Of a DNA stretch of 64,000 bases, positions 35,042 to 46,601 are shown piece by piece. Both the position numbers and the translations under genes were made by a program. Positions within the stretch are counted from its first letter, which is position 1. Each line of letters starts with the position of its first letter. Under the pieces are notes generated by a model that saw nothing but the letters and a program-made list of their open reading frames with translations, had not been told where the DNA came from and did not search any database. Source of the DNA: Hordeum vulgare subsp. vulgare (Eukaryota; Streptophyta; Magnoliopsida; Poales; Poaceae). The stretch spans positions 348,871,823-348,935,822 of the forward strand of contig NC_058524.1 of the NCBI RefSeq assembly GCF_904849725.1, written 5' to 3'.

Positions 35042-36548
35042 TGATACGTCTCCAACATATCTATAATTTTTTATGGTTCCATGCTATTATATTGTCAACT
35101 TTGGAAGTTTTGTATGCATTTTATATCTTTTTTGGGACTAATCTATTAACTCGGTGCCAAGTGCCAGTTCCTATTTTTTCCGTGTTTTTGACCTTTTTCA
35201 CAGGAGAATATTAAACGGAGTCCAAACGGAATAAAACCTCCGGAAAGATTTTTTTCCGGAACAGATGATACACACGCAGCTTGAGAACCAAGGCAAAGGC
35301 TCCGTGGGGAGGCCACAAGCCCCCTAGCCGCAGCCTGGGGGCACGCCTAGCAGGCTTGTGGGCCCCCCGTGGCTCCTTTGCCCTAGTTCTTCCGCCTATA
35401 AATCCCTGACAATTCTGAAACCACGGGAGAGAGCCACGAAAATACTTTTCCGCCACCGCAAGCTTCTGTCTCCGCAAGATCCCATCTGTGGACCGTTCTG
35501 GTGCCCTGCCGGATGGGGGGATTTGGACACGGAGGGCTTCTTCATCAACACCATTGCCTCTCCGATGATGCATGAGTAGTTCACCACAGACCTTCGGGTC
35601 CATAGCTAGTAGCTAGATGGCTTCTTCTCTCTCTTGGATCTTCAATACAAAGTTCTCCGTGATCTTCATGGAGATCTATCCGATGTAATCTTCTTTTGCG
35701 GTGTGTTTGTCGAGATCCGATGAATTGTGGATTTATGATCAGATTATCTATGAATCTTATTTGAGTTTCCTCTGATCTCTTATATGCATGATTTCATATC
35801 CTTGTAATTTTCTTCGAGTTGTGGGTTTTGTTTGGCCAATTTGATCTATAATTCTTGCAATGGGAGAAGTGCTTGGTTTTGGGTTCATACCGTGCGGTGA
35901 CCTCACCCAGTGACAGAAGGGGTAGCGAGGCACGCATCATGTTGTTGCCATCAAGGGTAAAAAGATGGGGTTTGTATCTGTTGCATGAATTTATCTCTCT
36001 ACATCATGTCATCCTGCTAAAGGTGTTACTCTGTTCGTTATGAACTCAATACACTAGATGCATGCTGGATAGCGGTCGATGTGTGGAGTAATAGTAGTAG
36101 ATGCAGAAAGTATCGGTCTACTTGTCTCGGACGTGATGCCTATATGTATGATCATTGCCTTATATATCGTCATGACTTTGCGTGGTTCTATCAATTGCCC
36201 AACAGTAATTCGTTCACCCACCGTAATATTTGCTATCATGAGAGAAGCCTCAAGTGAACACTATGGCCCCCGGGTCTACTTCACATCATATTTTCAGCTC
36301 TACACTCTTACTTTGTTGCACTTTCTACCTTCAGATCTCACCTCCAATCAATCGTGAAGGGATTGACAACCCCTTTGTAGCGTTGGGTGCAAGTTTGCTG
36401 TTTTTGCGCACGTACTTTGGAGACTTGCCTTAATACTCCTACTGGATTGATAACTTGGTTCTCAAACTGAGGGAAATACTTATTGCTACTGTGTTGCGTC
36501 ACCCTTTCCTCTTCAAGGGAAAAACCAACGCAAGCTTAAGAGCTAGAA
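35042..36548 (+). mobile_element. Gypsy solo LTR (same family as the 42.5-50.9 kb element)
   Basis: 1,507 bp, starts tgatacgtctccaacatatc. TSD aagca at 35037-35041 and 36549-36553. Long stretches match the LTRs of the 42545-50860 Gypsy, for example the region around cagtgacagaaggggtagc. The expected ...gtagca end is altered to ...gctagaa. No internal sequence or second LTR, so it is probably the product of recombination between LTRs. Confidence 0.9.
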
Positions 36549-37599
36549 AAGCACTCAGAACACACTTACACTTGCCAAATCCATTTTTCTCAGAGAGAGC
36601 GACCTACTTATGTGTTTAGATCAAGAGATTCCATTCCTACCATTTGAACCATGCTTTCTGGCCTCCCCAAGTTGCTTTCCAAAAGATCAATCTCTCCTAC
36701 CCGTGCGAAATCTGAGAGAGAGTGATTGAGTGTTGAGGAGACTATCTTTGGAAGATCAAGAGCAAGGAGTTCATCACTAGTATGAAAAACCTTATAGGTA
36801 GGAGCCTAGTAGAGCGCTGGAATATGGCAAGCGCTGCTGCTACTTAGTAGTAGTGTTGGATCTGCTAAGCACTACTCGTCATTGCCTTAGCAGTAGCGCT
36901 TGATATGTAAAAAAGCGCTACTGCTAAACGTGGCCCAACGAGCCCACCGACACTAGCAGTAGTAGCAACGCGCGCTTGTCAAAAGCGCTACTGCTAAGTA
37001 GAATAGCAGTAGTGCTCTTGGGGAAGCAACGCTACTGCTGTTGGGCCCCACTTAGTAGTAGCGCTGCTTTAGAAAAAGCACTACTGGTATGTTTAGTTAA
37101 TCGGCTCCAAAATCCCCTAACTCCCCCTTTCTGTCCATTCCTTCCCTCTCCCTCCTCTCCCCCGCGCGCTCATGTGTTGTTGACGCCGCCCGCCGGAGCC
37201 CTCCGTCCCGTCCTTGCGCGCGCCCTCGACCCCCCTTCAAGCGCCACCGGTCGACCCCCCCCCCCTCCCCACCTGCTCCGGTAAGCCCCCAGCCCCCTCC
37301 TCCCCATGCCTATATCCCTCGCGTTGGACGCCCCCGCCCCCTCCTCTCCATGTTGTGGCATAGCTAGAGATCAGTGGGAGAAGTAGAAGAAGAGAAGGAG
37401 AAGAAGAAGAGGAGGTGAAGGAAAGGAAGAAGTAGAGGAGGAAAAGTAGAAGAGGAGGAGGAGAAGTAGAAGAAGACGAGGACGAGAAGAAGAAGAGGAA
37501 AAGAAAAGGAAGAAGAAGAGAAAGAGGAGAAGAACGAAAATATTAGGTTAGTGCTAGATTATTAGGGTTAGTAATATTTAGAATTAGGTTAGGGATAGA

Positions 37600-38060
37600 A
37601 GAAGAAGAAAGATGAACAAAAAGAAGAAAATAAGAATAGGAAAAAGGAAAATAAGAAGAAGAGGAGAAGAAAAGAAGAAGAAGAAGAAGGACAATAAGAA
37701 GAGGAGGAGAGGAGAGGAGAAGAAGAGGAAAACTATAAGAAGAGGAGAATTAGAAGAAAAGAGGACAAGAAGAAGCAGAGAAGAAACGAAGAAGAAGAAG
37801 AAGAAGAAGAAGAAGAAGAAGAAGAAGAAGAAGAAGAAGAAGAAGAAGAAGAAGAAGAAGAAGAAGAAGAAGAAGAAGAAGAAGAAGAAGAAGAAGAAGA
37901 AGAAGAATAAGAAGAATAAGAAGAATACGAAGGAGAAGAAGGAGAAGAAGAAGGAGAAGGAGAAGGAGAAGGATAAGGAGAAGAAGGATAAGGAGAAGAA
38001 GGAGAAGAAGGAGAAGGAGAAGGAGAAGGAGAAGGAGAAGGAGAAGGAGAAGGAGAAGGA

Positions 38061-38147
<87 letters not shown>

Positions 38148-38172
38148 GAAGAAGAAGAAGAAGAAGAAGAAG

Positions 38173-38205
<33 letters not shown>

Positions 38206-38872
38206 AAGAAGAAGAAAGAGGAGGAGGAGGAGAAGAAGAAGAAGAATGAGAAGAAGAAGAAGAAGAAGAAGAAGAAGAAGAAGAAGAAGAAGAAGAAGAA
38301 GAAGAAGAAGAAGAAGAAGAAGAAGAAGAAGAAGAAGAAGAAGAAGAAGAAGAAGAAGAAGAAGGAGAAGAAGGAGAAGAAGAATAAGAAGAAGGAGAAG
38401 GAGAAGGAGAAGAAGGAGCAGAAGGAGCAGAAGGAGCAGAAGAAGAAGAAGGAGAAGAAGAAGAAGAAGAAGAAGAAGAAGAAGAAGAAGAAGAAAAAGA
38501 AGAAGAAGAAGAAGAAGAAGAAGAAGAAGAAGAAGAAGAAGAAGAAGAAGAAGAAGAAGAAGAAGAAGAAGAAGAAGAAGAAGAAGAAGAAGAAGAAGAA
38601 GAAGAAGAAGAAGAAGAAGAATAAGAAGAAGAAGAGAAGAGAAAGAGGAGAAGAAGAAAATAAGAATAGGAAAAAGGAAAATAAGACGAGGAGGAGAAGA
38701 AAAGAAGAAGAAGGAGAAGGAGAATAAGAAGAGGAGGAGAGGAGAAGAGGATGAAAATAGAAGAAGAGGAGAAGTAGAAGAAAAAGAGGAGAAGAAGAAA
38801 AGAAGAAGAAGAAGAAGAAGAAGAAGAAGAAGACGAAGAAGAAAAAGAAGAAGAGGAGGAGGAGGAGAAATA
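37600..38872 (+). repeat. ~1.3-kb GAA/GGA/AAT trinucleotide array
   Basis: Long stretches of GAA (about 37790-37905, 38145-38220, 38245-38360, 38455-38625) separated by GGA-rich variants and a clean AAT run of about 85 bp (38062-38145). Open for hundreds of codons in two frames as poly-Lys or poly-Arg, but this is only a consequence of the repeat. Not a gene. Confidence 0.97.
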
Positions 38873-38990
38873 GGTTAGCTAGTGTGCTAGATTAAATATG
38901 TTTCTTTTTTGTCATTTTATTTCTATTGGTATTAATTTTGCTTGCTAAGTTTGCGTTAATTCATCACATATTATTTTGTGTTAATTAAGT

Positions 38991-39654
38991 ACTCCGTTGA
39001 GTAATGTTGGTTGTTTTTGCCGTAGTCACGCGAATTAAAAATATTCTCAGTTTTCCTGGAATGTTTGAGTAGCCTATGTTATCCCGGGCGCTAACCATAG
39101 TTGGTTCGACAACAGAGCCGAAGCGGAAAAGAGTTACTTGAGGTGGATGCTACGGCAAAGAGATGGAGTGAAACCGATGCCTCAAGAAGTACTACAAAGT
39201 CGCGCTCTTGCTCATGTTGATCCCTCTTCTCTTCTCCATGATGGTTTAGATATGGATGATGAAAATTATGGGTGTGCCATGACTTATGTGTATCACTATT
39301 TTTGAGATTTGATGATATTTGTACTCCGTTGAGTAATGTTGGTCGTTTTGCCGTGGTCACACGAATTAAAAATATCCTCAGTTTGCTGGAATGTTTGAGT
39401 GGCCTAGGTTATCCCGGGCGCTAGCCATAGTGGGTTCGACAGCAGAGCCGAAGCGGAAAAGAGTTACTTGAGGTGGATGCTACGACAAAGAGACGGACTG
39501 AAACCGGTGCCTCAAGAAGTACTACAAAGTCGCACTCTTGCTCATGTTGATCCCTCTTCTCTTCTCCATGATGGTTTAGATATGGATGATGAAACTTGTG
39601 GGTGTCCCATGACTTGTGTGTATCACTATTTTTGAGATCTGATGATATTTGTGT
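38991..39654 (+). repeat. 332-bp tandem duplication in the small CACTA
   Basis: actccgttgagtaatgttgg starts at 38991 and again at 39323. The two copies stay about 95 percent identical through tatccctcttct-type sequence up to gagatctgatgatatttgtg. No protein match recognised. Confidence 0.9.
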
Positions 39655-40089
39655 TGGATAATGATATTTGTGTTGGATAATAATAATGATGGTATAAATG
39701 ACGAGACTACTTTATGTGTATGATATGATGAGAATAATGCATGTTTATTATGATACGAAGAAACTACTGTCTAGATCATGCACAAATACGTAGAGGGGGC
39801 ACAAATATGACGGGCATTAAATATAGAAAGCAGGAATATTACGAGTAGCGCTGGAATATTAGTAGTAGCGCTGGCTTAGGAGTAGTGCTTTATTTATTCC
39901 AGCGCTACTGCTAACGTAGGTACCAGTAGCGCTTCAATTCCAACGCTACTACTAACAGGTTAGTTGTAGCGCTTTAGCAGGAGCGCTGCCCCCATCGCTA
40001 ATGGTAAGGGTAAAACCAGTGCTACTATTAAGCTTTCTCCTAGTAGTGCATCGTTCTACCACATATATTACCTTTTGGAGGGTGGTGCC

Positions 40090-41632
40090 TGATACGTCTC
40101 CATCATATCTACTTTTCCAAACTCTTTTGCCCTTGTTTTGGACTCTAATTGGCATGATTTGAATGGAACTAACCCGGACTGACACTGTTTTAAGCAGAAT
40201 TGCCATGGTGTTGTTTTTGCGCAGAAATAAAAGTTCTCCGAACGACCTGGAAATTTACGAGGATTTTTTGTGGAATATATAAAAAATACTGGCGCAAGTA
40301 TCAGCCGAAGATGTGGAGCGAGGAGCCCACAAGCCCAGGAGGCGCGGGCCCCCCTGTCCGCGCCTAGCAGGCTTGTGGGGCCCTCAGGGCTCCACCGCCT
40401 CCAACTCCAGCTCTATTTAGTCTCTTTCGCCCGGAAAAAAATCAAGGAGAAGAGTTCATCGTGTTTTACGATACGGAGGCGCCACCACCACCTGTTCTTC
40501 CTCTAGAGGGCAGATCTGGAGTCCGTTCTAGGCTCCGGAGAGGGGAGATCGTCGCCATCGTCATCACCAACCTTCCTTCATCGCCAATTCCATGATGCTC
40601 TTCACCGTTCATGAGTAATCTCATCGTAGGCTTGCTGGACGGTGATGGGTTGGATGAGATCTATCATGTAATTGAGTTAGTTTTGATGGGGATTGATCCC
40701 TAGTATCCACTATATTCTGAGATTGATGTTGCTACTACTTTGCCATGCTTAATGCTTGTCACTAGGGCCCGAGTGCCATGATTTCAGATCTATCATGTAA
40801 TCGAGTTAGTTTTGATGGGGATTGATCCCTAGTATCCACTATGTTCTGAGATTGATGTTGCTACTACTTTGCCATGCTTAATGCTTGTCCCTAGGGCCCG
40901 AGTGTCGTGATTTCAGATCCGAACCTATTATGTTCTCGTCAATATATGTGTGTTCCTGATCCTATCTTGCAAGTTGTAGTCACCTACTATGTGTTATGAC
41001 CCGGCAACCCCGGAGTGACAATAGCCAGAACCACTCCCGGAGATGACCATAGTATGAGGACTTCATGTATTCACCAAGTGCTAATGCTTTGTTCCGGTTC
41101 TCTATTAAAAGGAGAACCTTAATATCCTGTAGTTTCCATTAGGACCCCGCTGCCACGGGAGGGATGGACAATAGATGTCATGCAAGTTCTTTTCATAAGT
41201 ACGTATGACTATATACGGAATACATGCCTACATTACATTGACGAACTGGAGCTAGTTACATATCTCCCAATGTTATAACTGTTACATGATGAATGCCATC
41301 CGGCCTAATTATCCATCACCGATCCAATGCCTACGAGTATTTTCCTACTAGTTCTTGCTACGTTACTTTGTTGCTACTGTTGTCACTTCTGCTACTCTTA
41401 CCGCTACTGTTGTCACTAATGCTACTGTTATTGTTGCTACTGTTGTTATCACACTACTTTGCTACTGAAACTTCGCTGCAGATATTAAGTCTTTCAGGTG
41501 TGGTTGAATTGGCAACTCAACTGCTAATACTCGAGAATAGTCTTTTGCTTCCCCTTGTGTCGAATCAACAAATTTGGGTTGAATACTCTACCCTCGAAAA
41601 CTGTTGTGATCCCCTATACTTGTGGGTTATCA
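40090..41632 (+). mobile_element. Second solo LTR (different Gypsy-like family)
   Basis: 1,543 bp from tgatacgtctccatcatatc to cttgtgggttatca. TSD gtgcc at 40085-40089 and 41633-41637. It contains a 129-bp tandem duplication (40659 and 40788, each starting atctatcatgtaat) and a gctactgtt-rich stretch at 41350-41460. TG...CA ends and a 5-bp TSD identify an LTR. Start and end sequences resemble abundant Triticeae LTRs; I do not assign a family name. Confidence 0.9.
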
Positions 41633-41999
41633 GTGCCTCCTAGATTGGTTAGGTGTCGCTTGGGAGCCTCCTACTTCGTGTTGTGGAGTTGAACCAAGAT
41701 GTTTGTAAGGGCAAGGAGATCGCCTACTTCATGAAGATCTACCGTGAGTGCCCTACACCATGCACCAGAATTCCCTACTGATGTTTGCTGGGAAAACATG
41801 ACTATTGCCGACCCACTGTCTGACCAGAAAACTGCTAACGGATTGTGGGTCGGGAAAACTACGAATGGTGACCCACCGTCGGTCAGGAATGCACTAACAT
41901 ATACCATCAAACTATCTGTTGGGAATTCTATTATGGCCCGTATCATCGATCGGTCGATAAATAACCGCGATCAACATTCCGACGTTATGGGCCTTTGAC

Positions 42000-42418
42000 G
42001 TGAACAACCAATTTTTAGCGCCAAATAGCCGACCCAGCCCGCGTTTTTTACCCGAAATCACAAGCGGCCCCGTCCCGCAAGCCAAATCCCTAGCTTTCGT
42101 TCCCCCACGCCGCCGCCCGCTAGTCAATCTCCATACCTCCGCCTCCCAGTAGTCCATCTCCACGCCGTCCACCGCTTGTCGCTTGCCGTCGATCGGGGCT
42201 CGCCGCCGACGGAGTCGACCCCCACCCCGTCTCACCGCCTCCTAACGCCGCCCAACTCCGATTGACTCACACCCCCCATGCCCCCTGCCCCATGCCGACC
42301 GGAGCTTCCCATCGATCCCCACTCCGTCCCGCCACCGCCCCGCCGTCCTGCTCCTCCCCAACATCGTCCTGCATTCCGGCCGCCGCTCCACGTCGCCCTT
42401 CTCCTCTGGCCACCCAAC
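42000..42418. other. GC-rich 5' region of the large CACTA
   Basis: Follows the subterminal repeats. Rich in CCG and CCTCC and open in many frames on both strands, but no recognisable protein. Probably a leader region carrying or adjoining the promoter of the transposase genes. Confidence 0.4.
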
Positions 42419-42544
42419 ATCGTGCTGCTCCTCCGACCGCCTCCCCACGCTGTCCTGCTCCTCCGGCCGCCGCCCCACGGAGTCCTGCTCCTCCGACCGC
42501 CTCCCCATGTCGTCCTGCTCCTCCGACCGCCTCCCCATGCCGTC
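42419..42544 (+). repeat. 30-bp GC-rich minisatellite split by the Gypsy insertion
   Basis: About four units of tcctgctcctccgaccgcct followed by ccccatgccg and variants. The series resumes at 50866 with ctgctcctccggccg after the Gypsy element, showing that the Gypsy landed inside the array. Confidence 0.85.
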
Positions 42545-44203
42545 TGATACGTCTCAAACGTATCTATAATTGTTTATGGTTTCACGTTGTTATCTTGTCA
42601 ACATTGGATGTTTTGTTTACCTTTTATATCTTTTTTGGGACTAACTTATTAACTCAGTGCCAAGTGTCAGTTCCTGTTTTTTCTGTGTTTTTGACTATTT
42701 TCAGATCTGATTTTGGAACGGAGTCCAAACGAAATAAAATCCCCAAAATGATTTTTTTCCAGAACGGAAGAAGATAGGGAGGCTTGAGGGCCAAGCAAGT
42801 GGGCCCATAGGGGGCCCACAGGCCCTGTTGTCGCGGCCAGGGGGGAGGCCGCGGCAACCAAGCTTGTGGGCCCCCTGGCGCTCCCCTGCCCTAGGTCTTT
42901 GGCCTATAAATTCCCTAAAAATCCAGAAACAATTAGGGCATCCACGAAAACACTTTTTCGCCGCCGCAAGCTTCCATTTTCGCGAGATCTCATCTGGAGA
43001 CCCTTCCCGGTGCCCTACCGGAGGGGACTTTGGAGTTGGAGGGCTTATTCATCAACATCATCGCCCCTCCAATGACTTGTGAGTAGTTCACTTCAGACCT
43101 ACGGGTCCGTAGTTAGTAGCTAGATGGCTTCTTCTCTCTCTTGGATCTTCAATACAAAGTTCTCCGTGATCTTCATGGAGATCTATCCGATGTAATCCTC
43201 TTTGGCGGTGTGTTTGTCAAGATCCGATGAATTTTGGATTTGTGATCAGATTATCTATGATATATATTTGAGTCTTTGCTGATTTCTTATATGCATGATT
43301 TGATATCCTTGTAAGTCTCTCTGAGTCTTGGATTTTGTTTGGCCAACTAGATCTATGATTCTTGCAATGGGAGAAATGATTGGTTTTGGGTTCATACCGT
43401 GTGGTGACCTTTCCCAGTGACAGAAGGGGCAACAAGGCACGCATCGTGTTGTTGCCATCAAGGGTAACAAGATGGGTTTTTATCGTAGATATGAGATTGT
43501 CCATCTATATCATGTCATCTTGCTTAAGGCGTTACTCTGTTCTCATGAACTTAATACACTAGATGCATGCTGGATAGTGGTCGACGTGTGGAGTAATAGT
43601 AGTAGATGCAGAAAGTATCGGTCTACTTGTTTTGTACGTGATGCCTATAGATATAATCATTGCCATAGATAATGTCACGACTTTGCGCGGTTCTATCAAT
43701 TGCTCGACAGTAATTCGTTCACCCACCGTCTACTTGCTTTCATGAGAGAAGCCACTAGTGAACACTACGGCCCCGGGGTCTATTCACACCTATCGTTTCC
43801 ACTTTTGCTTTTACTTTGCTTTGTTTCTTTATTGCTTTCAGTTCTCACTTGGCAAACAATCTATAAGGGATTAACAACCCCTTCATAGCGTTGGGAGCAA
43901 GCTCTTTGTGTTTGTGCAGGTACTTGTGATATTCCTTCACTTGATCGATACCTTGGTTCTCAAAACTGAGGGAAATACTTACCGCCGCTGTGCTACATCA
44001 CCCTTTCCGCTTCGAGGGAACACCAACGCAAGGCTCCAAGGCCACGAGGGAAATCCTTTGCATATTTGCCTAGGAAGTCCCTAAAGGTGTAGCCATAGCA
44101 GAAGGATTCCTCGTGCCGTTGCTGAGGAGTATCAAGACAAGACTAGTCTCCCGTCAGCACGCTTGTTTCTGGCACCGTTGGAAGGTCTTTTGTTGCAGTA
44201 GCA
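42545..44203 (+). repeat. 5' LTR of the gag-protease Gypsy
   Basis: 1,659 bp, TG...CA. A ggcctataaattccc stretch near 42900 is a probable TATA box for the genomic RNA. It shares long blocks with the solo LTR at 35042. Confidence 0.92.
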
Positions 44204-44213
44204 GAAGTATTTC

Positions 44214-44231
44214 TGGCGCCGTTGCCGGGGA
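44214..44231 (+). promoter_or_regulatory. Primer binding site, tRNA-Asp type
   Basis: tggcgccgttgccgggga, ten bases after the LTR, is complementary to the 3' end of plant tRNA-Asp, the usual primer of several plant Gypsy families. Perfect match to the consensus as I know it. Confidence 0.88.
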
Positions 44232-44467
44232 AGGAGAGATCTATCCAAGTAGGTCTCACAAACTCATCTCTTGCATTTACTTTTTTTGCCAGTTGCCTCT
44301 CGTTTTCCTCTCCCCCACTTCACATTTTCCGTTTTCATTTGCCTTTCTCCTTTGCCGTTTTCTTTTGCCTTTTTGCCGTTTTCCTTTCCCACTTTCTTTT
44401 GCCCTTTGCCTTTTCCTTTGCCGGTTTTCTTGCTTGCTTGTGTGCTTGTTTGTTTGTTGAAGTCATC

Positions 44468-45496
44468 ATGGCTGAAAACACCAAAATTTGCGACTTCTCG
44501 AGTACCAATAATAATGATTTTATTAGTACTCCGATTGCTCCCGCCACTAGTGCGGAAACGTATGTAATCAGCGCAGCTTTGCTGAATCTTGTTATGAAAG
44601 AGCAATTCTCTGGCCTTCCTAGTGAAGATGTCGCATCCCATCTCAATACCTTCATTGAGCTTTGTCATATGCAAAAGAAAAGAGATGTGGATAATGAAGT
44701 GATTAAGTTGAACATCTTTCCATTCTCGTTGCGAGATCGCGCAAAAACTTGGTTTTCTTCTTTGCCTAAAAATAGTATCGATTCTTGGGATAAGTGCAAA
44801 GATGCTTACATATCCAAGTATTTTCCGCCGGCTAAGATTATCTCCTTACGTTACGATATCATGAATTTCAAGCAACTTGATCATGAACACGTTGCACAAT
44901 CTTGGGAGAGGATGAAGCTTATGATTAGAAATTGTCCCGCTCATGGCTTGAGTTTGTGGATGATTAAACAAATCTTTTACGCTGGTTTGAATTTTGCTTC
45001 TCGCAATATATTGGAATCCACCTCAGGTGGAACGTTCATGGAAATCATGTTAGGAGACGCTAGAAAACTCCTAGACAATATCATGACCAACTACTCTCAG
45101 TGGCACACTGAAAGGTCACCTGCTAGCAAAAAGGTACAAGCTATAGAAGAAATTAACTCGCTTAGTGCTAAGATGGACAAGTTGATGAATTTGGTTGCTA
45201 GTAGAAATGCTCCTTTAGATCCTAATGACATGCCACTATCTTCCTTGATTGAGAGTAGCAACGGTAGTTTGGACGTTAATTTTGTTGGTAGGAACAATTT
45301 TGGCAACAACAATGCTTTTAGAGGAAACTATGTTCCTATGCCTTTTCCTAGTAACTCCTCTAACAATTATGGCAATTCCTACAACAACACTTATGGAAAT
45401 CACAACAAATTACCCTCTGATTTAGAGAGTAATATCAAAGAGTTCATCAACTCTCAAAATATTTTCAATGCGTCCATAGAAACTACTCAAAATTGA
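44468..45496 (+). pseudogene. gag: Gag N-terminal part of the Gypsy element
   Basis: 342 codons from ATG 44468 (MAENTKICDFSSTNNNDF). It contains the retrotransposon gag core (FPFSLRDRAKTWFSSLPKNS, then YISKYFPPAKI) and a later Asn/Gly-rich stretch (NNFGNNNAFRGN). It ends at a TGA where the neighbouring frame continues the protein (45501 onwards), so a frameshift near 45490 has separated it from the C-terminal part. Upstream codons back to 44222 are also open but lie in the leader just behind the primer site, so the ATG at 44468 is preferred. It would form the particle core. Confidence 0.85.
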
Positions 45497-45500
45497 CAAT

Positions 45501-46538
45501 TTGGCTAAGAGTGTTGATAGGATGTCTTGTGATATTAATGCTTTGAAAGTTAGATGTGCTCCTCCCAAGGTCAACTTGGATGAAACTTTGAAAGCTATGC
45601 GTATCTCCATGAATGAGAGCAAAGAAAGAACCGCCCAAATTCGCGCTAGGCATGAATGGTTTAAAAGGGTGCGTTCTAGTGATGCAAATCACAAAGATCT
45701 TAAAATGCTTGGTGTGACTCCTCTTGAAGCTTTGTTTTCGCGTGTCAAACCTATTGATGAAGGGGCTGGATATGAATCCACTTTGGTTGAAGAACGCCCC
45801 AATGATTCGGAGCCCACCTATCTTGATGATAAAGGTGTGGAGAGTGGAGTAGAAGAAATCAAAATTTTGGGTAGTAATGAAACTCCCACTTTGGATTTCA
45901 AGGAATTAAATTATGATAGTTGTTCCTTGTTTGAATGCATTTCTTTGATGCAATCTATTGCAAACTCTCCATATGCTTATAGCCAAAGCAAAGCCTTTAC
46001 CGCGCATATCGTAGATGCTATGATGAAATCTCTTGAAGAGAAGTTCGAATTAGAAGTCTCTATACCTAGAAAACTTCAAGATGAGTGGGAACCTACTATC
46101 AAAATCAAGATCAAAAACTATGAGTGCAATGCTTTGTGTGATTTGGGTGCTAGTGTTTCCGCAATTCCAAAGTCTTTATGAGATATTCTTGGTTTTCATG
46201 AGATTGAAGAGTGTTCTCTTAATTTGCATCTTGCGGATTCTACTGTCAAGAAACCCATGGGAAGGATCGATGATGTTCTTATTGTTGCAAATAAGAACTA
46301 TGTACCCGTGGATTTCATTGTACTTTACATAGATTGCAATCCTTCATGTCCCATTATTCTTGGTAGACCTTTCATAAGGACTATTGGTGCTATCATCGAT
46401 ATGAAGGAAGGGAATATTAGACTTCAATTTCCCCTAAAGAAGGGCATGGAGCACTTTCCTAGAAAGAAAATAAGATTGCCTTATGAATCTATGATGAGGG
46501 CTACTTATGGTTTGAGCACCAAGGATGACTATACGTGA
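45501..46538 (+). pseudogene. Gag C-terminal part and aspartic protease of the Gypsy element
   Basis: One frame with a single TGA at 46179-46181. The first part is a linker; the retropepsin begins near 46100 with the active-site motif LCDLGASVSAIP (Asp-Leu-Gly-Ala). After the stop it continues with HLADSTVKKPMGRIDDVLI and the conserved ILGRPF near 46355. Protease would cleave the gag precursor. The stop lies just behind the active site and truncates the enzyme. Ends at a TGA after KDDYT; no RT follows. Confidence 0.85.
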
Positions 46539-46564
46539 TTCCATCACCTTATGCCTAGCTAAGG

Positions 46565-46601
46565 GCGCTAAACAATAGCGCTTGTTGGGAGGCAACCCAA
46601 C
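46565..46601 (+). other. Two adjacent small hairpins after the gag-protease stop
   Basis: gcgct/agcgc (46565-46581, 7-nt loop) and gttggg/cccaac (46584-46601, 6-nt loop), lying 27 bases behind the stop codon. Similar gcgcttgttgggaggcaaccc sequences are common in Triticeae Gypsy elements of this group. The function is unknown; an RNA packaging or 3'-end role is a guess. Confidence 0.6.

Larger units (their letters stand above)
36775..40048. mobile_element. Small non-autonomous CACTA transposon
   Basis: 3,274 bp from cactagtatgaaaaacc (36775) to tctcctagtagtg (40048). TSD cat at 36772-36774 and 40049-40051; the intact left LTR reads gttcatcgttctacc across this site. Subterminal regions (36810-37090 and 39840-40030) are packed with agcgctactgcta and its inverse. 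The interior has a GC-rich segment (37130-37360), a long trinucleotide array and a 332-bp duplication. No transposase. Confidence 0.93.

Noticed and set aside
37612..38878. Long ORFs encoding poly-Lys or poly-Arg proteins (371 and 210 codons)
   Set aside because: They are produced entirely by the GAA/GGA/AAT microsatellite in the small CACTA; no protein family is supported.
41293..41643. 116-codon ORF with a Leu-rich stretch
   Set aside because: It is a translation of the gctactgtt repeat inside a solo LTR; the membrane-like run is an artefact.
42232..42777. Several overlapping ORFs rich in Pro/Ser/Ala or Arg/Gly/Glu
   Set aside because: They arise from the 30-bp GC-rich minisatellite and cross into the Gypsy LTR, so they cannot be one gene.
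44222..44467. Upstream extension of gag to 44222
   Set aside because: It begins inside the primer binding site and encodes a Phe/Leu/Ser-rich stretch from a pyrimidine-rich leader; the ATG at 44468 starts the recognisable gag.
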